Source: Caldifarciminota bacterium (GTDB taxonomy: Bacteria; Hydrothermota; UBA3072). Taken from it: a stretch of 64,000 nt of DNA. The notes under the pieces are model-generated. The model saw nothing but the letters and a program-made list of their open reading frames with translations. It did no database searches and was not told the DNA's origin. The position numbers and the translations under genes are program-made. The stretch is from NCBI GenBank assembly GCA_016930175.1, contig JAFGHJ010000030.1, positions 1 through 64,000 on the forward strand. The letters are read 5' to 3'. Shown piece by piece: positions 57,919 to 64,000 of the stretch; positions within the stretch are counted from its first letter, which is position 1; every line of letters begins with the position of its first letter.

Positions 57919-60126
57919 TTATCTCAATTTCGTTATCTTTGCCGGTTCAAAACCTTCTACTCTTACGAAATAAATACCGGGAGCCAGGTCAGCCCCGATA
58001 TTTACAGGGGAAGAATTATAAATTATTGTTTTTTCTCTTACTCTACCGGTTATATCGAACACATTAAGCGTTATCGGGAATTCTGCGCCGGAAAGTGCCA
58101 CCTCGGCTGTGCTGAGGAAAAGATTTTGGTTAACTTTTAGGACTTTTTCTCCATCTTTATATTCTACCTCGATTCCAGAAAGTAAATTCCGGTATATCTG
58201 TAAACCGGCATCATAATCCGCCACATATGCATAATCCCCTGAAACCGCTACGCCCCATGCCTCGCCGGGTGTATCATAATAACCCGCCTCTGTCGGGTCT
58301 TCCGGGTTGGAAATGTCAATTACACGAAACCCGGATCTCCCATCAGCCACGAATGCGTAATTTCCTGCAACCGATACGCTGAGTGCCCCGCCGGGTGTAT
58401 CGCATGAACCCGCCTCACTCGGGTGTTCCGGGTCGGAGATGTCGACTACCCGGAGTCCGAAATAATTATAAACCGCATACAAATAATCCCCTGAAACCGC
58501 TACGTCCTCTACCCTGCCTGGTATAGCGTATGAACTAACCTTCCACGGATTTTCCGGGTCGGAGATGTTAATCACATGCAGGCCGGAATCCATATCAGCC
58601 ACGAACGCATAATCCCCTGAAACCGCTACACCATGTGCCCAGCCTGGTGTATCGAAAGAATCCGCCAGGGTGGGGTTTGAGGGTGTAGAGAGATCTATTA
58701 TCTGTAGACCGGAATTCCAATCAGCCACATATGCATAATTCCCGGAAACCGCTACGTCATATGTATAATCGGGTGTATCGAAATGACCTATCTCGCTTGG
58801 GTGTTCCGGGTCGGAGATTTCGATTACCCGTAAACCAGAAACGTAATCAGCCACGAATGCGTAATCCCCGGAAACCGCTACGGAAAGCGCCAAGCCTGGT
58901 GTATCGTAATAACCCGCCAGAGTGGGGTTTGAAGGCGTGGAGATGTCTATTACCTGTAGACTAGCATAGTCAGCCACGAATGCGTAATCCCCTGAAACCG
59001 CTACACCATATGCCCAGTAGGGTGTATCGTATGAACCCTCCGGAATAGGGTTTGAGGGTGTGGAGATGTTTATTATCTGTAGACCGGAACCGCCGTCAGC
59101 CACATAAGCGTAACTACCTGAGACCACTACGTTCCATGCGTAGCCTGGCGTATTGTAATAACCCGCCTCAGTGGGGTTTGAGGGAGTGGAGATGTTTATT
59201 ATCCGCAGACCAGAACCATAATCTGCCACAAATGCGTAATTACCGTAAAGCGTTATGTTAAAGGCGGAACCGGGTGTATCGCATGAACCCGCCAGAGTGG
59301 GGTTTGAAAGTGTGGAGATATCTATTACCTGTAGACCGGAACCCTCATCTGCAACATATGCATAGCTGCCTGAAATCGCTACGTTCCATGCCCAGCCGGG
59401 TGTATCGCATGAGCCCACCTCACTTGGGCTTTCCGGGTCGGAGATGTCAATCACCCGGAGACCGGAATCCCCATCGGCCACGTACGCATAATTACCGGAA
59501 ACCGCGATGCCAAGCGCATTGCTGGGTGTATCGTAAGAACCCACTTCAGTGGGGTTTGAGAGTGTTGAGATATCTATTACCCGTAGACCCATCCACCCAT
59601 CTGCCACATATGCATAATTACCAGAGACTGCTACTTTCCATGCCTCACCCGGGGTGTCGTACGAACCTAACTTCTCCGGATTTACGGAATTTGCTACATT
59701 CCATAGTTCAATACCAGTTTCCCTAGCCGTAATGTAAAGCCTCTGGTTAGATTTTTCGTAAAGTAGGCCGTGAACAACACCTCTTGTTCTAATTTCAGAT
59801 AATTTAACCGGACTTCCCGGAGTAGAGACATCAAGGATGTAAATTCCGCCTCCTGAACCACAAAATGCGAGATTTCTTGCCGAATCGATTTCCGCGGCAT
59901 ATGAGTAGCCAAATGGCCAGTTACCGACGAACTTAACATCAAGGGAATCGAATCTTTCACTCGAGATTTCTCCCCTTGTTATTTCCTGGATATCCATCTC
60001 GTTCAAATTCTCAAGGTTCATGTTAGAAAAAGAGCCAGCCGGACTTTCTTTAGATAGAGATAATTCTCCGATGATTAGTTCGTTCATCGAGAGGACACTA
60101 AGAAGGAATAACAACAGACTATACAT
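57919..60126 (-). CDS. LVIVD-repeat beta-propeller surface protein with C-terminal sorting domain
   Basis: 735 residues. Signal peptide at the start (MYSLLLFLLSVLS), then about 14 LVIVD units of 42 residues: consensus GYAWNVAVSGDYAYVADYGSGL followed by QVIDISTPSNP. Twelve are clear and two near the N-terminus are degenerate. The unit is one propeller blade, so the array could form two seven-bladed propellers. The C-terminal 80 residues (FDITGRVREKTIIYNS; APGIYFVRVEGFEP) form a T9SS-like sorting domain. Predicted to be secreted and to bind partners or glycans at the surface. Shine-Dalgarno AAGGAGGG. Confidence 0.88.
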   Translation of the reverse strand: MYSLLLFLLSVLSMNELIIGELSLSKESPAGSFSNMNLENLNEMDIQEITRGEISSERFDSLDVKFVGNWPFGYSYAAEIDSARNLAFCGSGGGIYILDVSTPGSPVKLSEIRTRGVVHGLLYEKSNQRLYITARETGIELWNVANSVNPEKLGSYDTPGEAWKVAVSGNYAYVADGWMGLRVIDISTLSNPTEVGSYDTPSNALGIAVSGNYAYVADGDSGLRVIDISDPESPSEVGSCDTPGWAWNVAISGSYAYVADEGSGLQVIDISTLSNPTLAGSCDTPGSAFNITLYGNYAFVADYGSGLRIINISTPSNPTEAGYYNTPGYAWNVVVSGSYAYVADGGSGLQIINISTPSNPIPEGSYDTPYWAYGVAVSGDYAFVADYASLQVIDISTPSNPTLAGYYDTPGLALSVAVSGDYAFVADYVSGLRVIEISDPEHPSEIGHFDTPDYTYDVAVSGNYAYVADWNSGLQIIDLSTPSNPTLADSFDTPGWAHGVAVSGDYAFVADMDSGLHVINISDPENPWKVSSYAIPGRVEDVAVSGDYLYAVYNYFGLRVVDISDPEHPSEAGSCDTPGGALSVSVAGNYAFVADGRSGFRVIDISNPEDPTEAGYYDTPGEAWGVAVSGDYAYVADYDAGLQIYRNLLSGIEVEYKDGEKVLKVNQNLFLSTAEVALSGAEFPITLNVFDITGRVREKTIIYNSSPVNIGADLAPGIYFVRVEGFEPAKITKLR
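58190..59720 (-). repeat. 126-bp tandem repeat array encoding LVIVD blades
   Basis: About twelve units of 126 bases with recurring stretches such as CCACGAATGCGTAATCCC and GTGGGGTTTGAGGGTGT on the plus strand. The units differ enough that several expansion events are likely. Confidence 0.85.
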
Positions 60127-60629
60127 ATAAAACCCTCCTTTTATTATATTATATAATGTGACTATTATATGTGAAAAATAAAAAAAGTAAAGCGGTTTTA
60201 GTTAATAAATCAGGTCGCGGGGCGTTAAAAAAACTTTGCGCTCTGTGTGGTTCAGTGTGAAACAGTGTTTCGGATTACGTGTTTATTGCTTAGTGTTAAA
60301 ACAACAATAAAAATTTAGTGTATTTGGTGTGTTTCGTGGTTCCAAAATTGGGATTTTGGATTTAGGGGTTAGTCCGTGGTTCGTTGTTCCTGGTTCGTAG
60401 TTAAAAGTTAGATTAAAACTAAAGAAATCCAAAGAATCTGCGTGTATCTGCGTCCTTTTTTAGGATTTGGGATTTGGGGTATAGGATTTAGTAAAAACAA
60501 AAAACTATTCGTGATATTTGTGTGATTTGTTGTTAAACTAAGCTCTTTGCCTTTCGCCTTTGGCTATTAGCTTAAAACAACAAAAAAACTTTGTGTTCTT
60601 TGTGGCTTTGTGTGAGAAAAAAAATACTT
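60127..60629. repeat. 503-base intergenic word mosaic
   Basis: It contains CTTTGCGCTCTGTGTGGTTC, GATTACGTGTTTATTGC, GGATTTTGGATTTAGGGG, GTCCGTGGTTCGTTGTTCC, TGCGTGTATCTGCGTCC, GGATTTGGGATTTGGGG, the TATTCGTGATATTTGTGTGA copy at 60506-60537, GCCTTTGGCTATTAGCTT and CTTTGTGTTCTTTGTGGC. Nearly every dispersed family is represented once. No supported gene; no clear promoter for the 60126 gene beyond AT-rich boxes. Confidence 0.65.
60506..60537 (+). repeat. TATTCGTGATATTTGTGTGA word copy
   Basis: Near-identical to 45819-45850 (one mismatch in 32). Confidence 0.75.
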
Positions 60630-61652
60630 TTAGAATTTAGCCTTGAGATAGCAATTTAATATAAAAGTTCCAGCACTTTCCGAAGAGAATTCACCTGTTT
60701 CTTCCTCGGAAACGGGAAAATAAATTCCCGCTAAAAAATCCACACCATGAAGAACCTCGTTTTCTATGTAGGCGGCGAGAAGAGCACTCCGGTCATCGAG
60801 GTTAATAATTGCACTGCAGCCTATACTTCTTCCCAGAGGCACAAAGTGCAAGGCATTTAAAAACAGGTATTGAGTGCCCGCAAGGGATAAACCCTCTCTC
60901 GGCGACTGATACCTTCCTCCTCCGTTGTAGAGATACTCAAACATAATCATAAAGTTACTGAAACTGTAGTCCAAGCCCGCCGAGCTTGTTATATTAATAC
61001 TATCATCCTGCCCTATTTCAAATAAAGTTTCGTTAAACAGGGAAATTCCTAAATCTCCTTTAAACCCGAATCCAGGCAGAAAAGTTTCGCTCTGACCTTC
61101 ATATAAGCAAATAATGCTGTAGTCGAAAGAACCCAGATGGGAAGTTAGATTCAAGAGATGAGATGAAGAGGAAAGTTTCGCTTCGGGAGTAGCTACATAT
61201 TCCAGAGATGTCATGGGAGTGAGAAATTTTCTTAAGCGTAATCCATCTATACCTTTATAAATAACACTTTCTCTGAAAAATTGCGGTCCCAGAAAAACAT
61301 TCAGTGGCTGAAAGAAATTTGTGTAATGGTATTGTGGTAAGAATCTCCCCAATGTTAAATGTATGTCCAATAGGCTCGTTTCGAAGCTTAACCTCTGTAT
61401 ATCGAACTCTTCCTGGATAGACGTATCAGGCTGGGTAAGTAGTGAGAAGGAAAGATTCGTTTCCAATTCAAAATCGTCATAAGAGGGTTTAAGCAGTTTT
61501 AAATAAAAAAGGTTGAGGTCGAAGTACTGCCACTCTCCGCCTCTACGCATAACCGCTAAATTGTTATAGTACGTTCCGTATGTATTTATCTCAGGATACG
61601 CGAGAAAGGGAACCAGCAGAAACCCGACGATTCCAAAGATTTTTTTTATCAT
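60630..61652 (-). CDS. Putative outer-membrane beta-barrel protein (ABC/LolA operon)
   Basis: 340 residues. Signal peptide (KIFGIVGFLLVPFLAYP) and then alternating amphipathic strands ending in an aromatic-type C-terminus (NCYLKAKF), e.g. DDFELETNLSFSLLTQ, VDIHLTLGRFLP-like and GLDYSFSNFMIMFEYLYNG. It is the last gene of an operon with a LolA-like protein and two FtsX-type permeases; the ATG overlaps the LolA-like stop. Such clusters in FCB bacteria probably export a lipid or lipoprotein to the outer membrane. The function is inferred from context. Confidence 0.72.
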   Translation of the reverse strand: MIKKIFGIVGFLLVPFLAYPEINTYGTYYNNLAVMRRGGEWQYFDLNLFYLKLLKPSYDDFELETNLSFSLLTQPDTSIQEEFDIQRLSFETSLLDIHLTLGRFLPQYHYTNFFQPLNVFLGPQFFRESVIYKGIDGLRLRKFLTPMTSLEYVATPEAKLSSSSHLLNLTSHLGSFDYSIICLYEGQSETFLPGFGFKGDLGISLFNETLFEIGQDDSINITSSAGLDYSFSNFMIMFEYLYNGGGRYQSPREGLSLAGTQYLFLNALHFVPLGRSIGCSAIINLDDRSALLAAYIENEVLHGVDFLAGIYFPVSEEETGEFSSESAGTFILNCYLKAKF

Positions 61653-62380
61653 TTTAAGAGATTCTTTCTCGAGAAAATTTCTTCCGGAATTTTAACGTTT
61701 AATTCTAAATCTTTTAGCTCGAGCATAGTAGTAGAACCCTTTCGCAGCTCATCTGTCATTTTTACTTTAACAGGATAATTTTTACCTTTTATTTTCCGTG
61801 TTTCCAGCACTTCCGCACTTTTCATAAGTCTGCCGGATAGAGCGTAATATTCATATTTGTAGGGGAGAAAGTCCTCTTTTTCCACCCATATTTTTTGTTT
61901 TGCATAGGGAGCGTCTTCTTTATCCGATTCCAATTCCAGAATATAACACATCTCGTCTCTAATTTTTTCTTCTCCCGAGAGAGTTACTTCGTAGATTTCA
62001 CTCAATTTATGGCTCTCCATCATATCTTCGAAACTGAAATCGGAGCCCATTATACTCCTTTTAAGCAGGTGACCGGATATTTTTATTACGTCACCCTCTT
62101 CCGCGATCCAGAGTTCGTTTTCAATTTTTAGATATCTAACTCCGAAATCTTCTCTGTTTGTAAATTCTACAAAAGCTTTTTCGTCGCCCACAGCCCATCC
62201 TTTAAAATTTTTTACGAAGCTTCTGTCCCCTTTATTTATTATAAATTCACCTGTATAAACCATCGTTTCCGCGTAGACATTGTCCTCCGATTTTTTCAGT
62301 ATCTCTAACCCCGTAAGCTCAGCGGCTCTAACAGGTATTAAACAAAAGAGAAAAAAGAAAAACAAAAGAAAATTCCTCAT
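61649..62380 (-). CDS. LolA-like outer-membrane lipoprotein-sorting protein
   Basis: 243 residues. Signal peptide RNFLLFFFFLFCLIPVRA, then the LolA/LppX-type half barrel: ETMVYTGEFIINKGDRSFVKNF, RYLKIENELWIAEEGD, KLSEIYEVTLSGEEK, KQKIWVEKEDFLPYKYEYY and NYPVKVKMTDEL. This fits the outer membrane lipoprotein-sorting family (COG2834) that lies beside MacB/FtsX permeases. It would carry a lipid cargo in the periplasm. Coupled on both sides: 13 bases after the permease stop and overlapping the barrel gene. Confidence 0.85.
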   Translation of the reverse strand: MRNFLLFFFFLFCLIPVRAAELTGLEILKKSEDNVYAETMVYTGEFIINKGDRSFVKNFKGWAVGDEKAFVEFTNREDFGVRYLKIENELWIAEEGDVIKISGHLLKRSIMGSDFSFEDMMESHKLSEIYEVTLSGEEKIRDEMCYILELESDKEDAPYAKQKIWVEKEDFLPYKYEYYALSGRLMKSAEVLETRKIKGKNYPVKVKMTDELRKGSTTMLELKDLELNVKIPEEIFSRKNLLK

Positions 62381-62393
62381 ATCAGTCCTCCTT

Positions 62394-63623
62394 TCAGGTG
62401 GCTCTAAGCGCCCTTATAGGGTCTACTTTTACCGCTTTAAATGCCGGTATAGAGGCAAAGATAATACTTACCAGAAAGCCGAATATAAAAGCGAATATTA
62501 CCGTTTGCCACTGGGCTTTGAGATAAATCACATTTGAGATGTTCAAGTCCGACATAGTTTCCCCAAAAAGCGCGATTGTGTTGATCCCCACTTTGGATAA
62601 AATAAAGGAAATTAAACCGCCGGAGAGCGAACCCAGTAAACTGCCGATAATACTCAAGATACCGGCTTCCGTGACGAATAAGTAGAGAACTTCTCCCCGA
62701 CTCATTCCCAGCGCTGTCAAAGCTCCGATTTCCCTTTCTCTTTCATAAACGGAAATCAAAATGGTGTTTATTATAACGAAACTCGCGAGTAGAAGGAAGA
62801 AAAAATAAACCACATTGTAAATTTGAGTCGCTATCCTTATCATATTAAAGTAATTTTCCTGATTTTCCCACGCTTCAGCTGTATACTCTTCCGGCAACAT
62901 GGCGTTGACTTCATCTTCCACGGCAAGACTCTTTTCTATATTATCGAGTAAAATTAATATCTCGGACGTTCCGTCTCCCATCTTTACTAAGTCCTGAACA
63001 CTCGCTATCGGAGCGACCATCAGTCTTTCGTCCAAACTTTTTATTCCATAGGTAAATATGCCGGTTATCTTGAAAGACTCGACAGAAATCGAGTTGTAAA
63101 CGGTTGGAGATAATAGAGTTATCCTTTGACCCGTATGCAGGTCGAATTTTTCAGCAAACCCCGAACCAACCATAATACCTTTTGAATCTGAAGAAAGATA
63201 TTCTCCATCTACTATTTTTTCATGAATCACATTAAACCTTTTTTCTTTTTCAGGGTTTATAGCCAGAAGCTGAGTGTAATAATTTTTATCATTAATGTTG
63301 AGCATTACCGGAGCTTTAATACGAGGTGTCGCAAAATTAACTTCCGAGAGTTCTTCCAGTTGGTTAATGATTTTTTCGGCATCTACCACGTAATATTCCA
63401 GAGGCTGAGTCTTTTCTTTTTCCAGATATTTTTTATGTGCCACTTTTACGTGTCCCGTTTCGAGCATTATCACATTATTTATAGTGCTGCCCCACAGACC
63501 GCCGATGAAAGACTTAAACATTACCACAAGAAAAGTGGCAAAGAAAACGGCTGTAATGGTAAGAAAGGTTCTTCTTTTGTTGCGAAATATATTTTTAAAT
63601 CCGAGTTTTATGATATGCTTCAT
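62394..63623 (-). CDS. FtsX/LolE-type ABC transporter permease
   Basis: 409 residues. An N-terminal membrane helix (FLTITAVFFATFLVVMF) with a basic NIFRNKRRT cytoplasmic start, a large periplasmic domain of about 220 residues (MacB-type PCD), then three C-terminal helices with the FtsX signature VYEREREIGALTALGMSRGEVLYL and the end VKVDPIRALRAT. It is the permease half of a MacB/LolCDE-like mechanotransmission exporter. The ATG overlaps the stop of the first permease. No ATPase gene is in the window; it probably lies upstream, beyond the edge. Confidence 0.9.
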   Translation of the reverse strand: MKHIIKLGFKNIFRNKRRTFLTITAVFFATFLVVMFKSFIGGLWGSTINNVIMLETGHVKVAHKKYLEKEKTQPLEYYVVDAEKIINQLEELSEVNFATPRIKAPVMLNINDKNYYTQLLAINPEKEKRFNVIHEKIVDGEYLSSDSKGIMVGSGFAEKFDLHTGQRITLLSPTVYNSISVESFKITGIFTYGIKSLDERLMVAPIASVQDLVKMGDGTSEILILLDNIEKSLAVEDEVNAMLPEEYTAEAWENQENYFNMIRIATQIYNVVYFFFLLLASFVIINTILISVYEREREIGALTALGMSRGEVLYLFVTEAGILSIIGSLLGSLSGGLISFILSKVGINTIALFGETMSDLNISNVIYLKAQWQTVIFAFIFGFLVSIIFASIPAFKAVKVDPIRALRAT

Positions 63624-64000
63624 CCGAATTTTCCCGCGCTTTTCAGAGTTTCAGAGATACTTCTCTTTAAAGCTCTTCTTGACGGAAATATAGATATAAA
63701 GCTTGCCGATACGGTTGAAAATATCAGCGCCGTTATCATCATTCCGGGGTCCCATTTGGATTGAAAGACAGCGGAAACCCGGTATCCGTAACTTATGTCT
63801 CCTACGTAATTCGACATATCCCAGCCGTAATGTATTAGCCACCAGGTAACAATCGCGCCCAGCATGAGTCCCAGAATCCCCCCAAAAAACCCCATTGCTC
63901 CGGATTCAAATATAAAATTTAAAATTATTTCCCTGTTTGTCATTCCCATCGCCCGCATCATTCCTATTTCTCCGGTTCTTTCAAAAACTGCCATATTCAT
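63620..64000 (-). CDS. FtsX/LolE-type ABC permease, partial (5' part outside window)
   Basis: The last 126 or so codons of a second permease. It retains the FtsX segment VFERTGEIGMMRAMGMTNREIIL and the final two helices with SIFPSRRALKRSISETLKSAGKFG. The gene continues beyond base 64000; the visible first Met is only an internal codon. A stop/start overlap (ATGA) couples it to the second permease, so the complex is probably a heterodimer of the two permeases. Confidence 0.88.
   Translation of the reverse strand: MNMAVFERTGEIGMMRAMGMTNREIILNFIFESGAMGFFGGILGLMLGAIVTWWLIHYGWDMSNYVGDISYGYRVSAVFQSKWDPGMMITALIFSTVSASFISIFPSRRALKRSISETLKSAGKFG

Noticed and set aside
58190-59720. CRISPR-like array
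   Set aside because: Regular 126-bp spacing is in frame with 42-residue protein blades; there are no constant repeats with unique spacers and no cas genes.
58731-59726. Three open frames rich in Arg on the plus strand opposite the LVIVD array
   Set aside because: They mirror the 126-bp repeats of the minus-strand gene; the lack of stops is a by-product of repeated sequence, and no ribosome site or family pattern supports them.

Overview
The window comes from an AT-rich genome of an uncultured bacterium with a two-membrane envelope. It most resembles the FCB side of the tree: candidate phyla near WOR-3, TA06, Cloacimonadota or Marinimicrobia. The evidence is several large secreted proteins ending in gliding/T9SS-type C-terminal sorting domains, a LolA-like protein with outer-membrane barrels, a bacterial geranylgeranylglyceryl-phosphate synthase-family gene, a Bat (MoxR/DUF58/VWA) operon, and a tiny Lys/Arg-rich COX24/bS22-like protein of the kind known from Bacteroidetes-related genomes. 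I cannot place it more precisely from sequence alone. There is no rRNA, tRNA, CRISPR array, prophage or intact insertion sequence in the window.

Layout. 1-4.3 kb: Bat operon on the minus strand (moxR, DUF58, a BatD-like membrane protein, batA, and batB cut by the window edge). 4.4-7.3 kb: two overlapping GT2 glycosyltransferases and an LpxB-like glycosyltransferase. 7.5-10.4 kb: two tandem paralogous lipoproteins and a secreted protein with a CBM9-like domain. 10.6-13.0 kb: polyamine operon (deoxyhypusine-synthase-like, pyruvoyl arginine decarboxylase, agmatinase). 13.2-19.6 kb: GNAT, a CDF transporter with winged-helix-like ends, alaS, GGGPS-family, flippase-like protein. 19.9-27 kb: LexA/CI-like regulator, HD-GYP protein, a GHTSHG-motif secreted protein, the mini ribosomal-type protein, a P-type ATPase fragment, a barrel-like protein and a long HEAT-repeat protein. 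27-31 kb: glnA, dapB, dapA, an Fpg-like protein. 31-44 kb: DUF3795 proteins, TPR/DUF2271, Asp/Glu racemase, nitroreductase, WG-repeat and Ig-like surface proteins, hemerythrin, TPR protein and lipoprotein. 44.5-45.7 kb: a probable toxin-antitoxin pair (RelE-like plus HTH-Panacea). 46-64 kb: beta-helix surface protein, lipoproteins, ankyrin protein, PlsC plus ACP, DEAD-box helicase, GH51 arabinofuranosidase, a 14-unit LVIVD propeller protein, then a barrel / LolA-like / two FtsX-type permease operon.

Expression signals are unusually readable. Many genes have a near-consensus TTGACA/TATAAT promoter with a 16-17 bp spacer directly upstream. Several of these promoters lie inside the longest open frame and so show that the true start is further downstream. 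At least three genes (alaS, the 42 kb TPR gene, a GNAT) have the -10 box only 4-6 bases before the ATG and no Shine-Dalgarno sequence, which suggests leaderless mRNAs. Two genes have a strong Shine-Dalgarno sequence in front of a non-ATG codon (ATA at 24178, ACG at 48354).

The least explained structure is the intergenic DNA. Almost every gap is a patchwork of recurring short word families: CTTTGTGTGAGA, ATTTGTGTGATTTGTTG, AGTCATTAGTC, GGATTTTGGATTTAGG, TAGATTCTTCGAATCTAAG and a 59-bp exact repeat. These words also run into gene ends and starts and sometimes carry the -35 box of the next gene.
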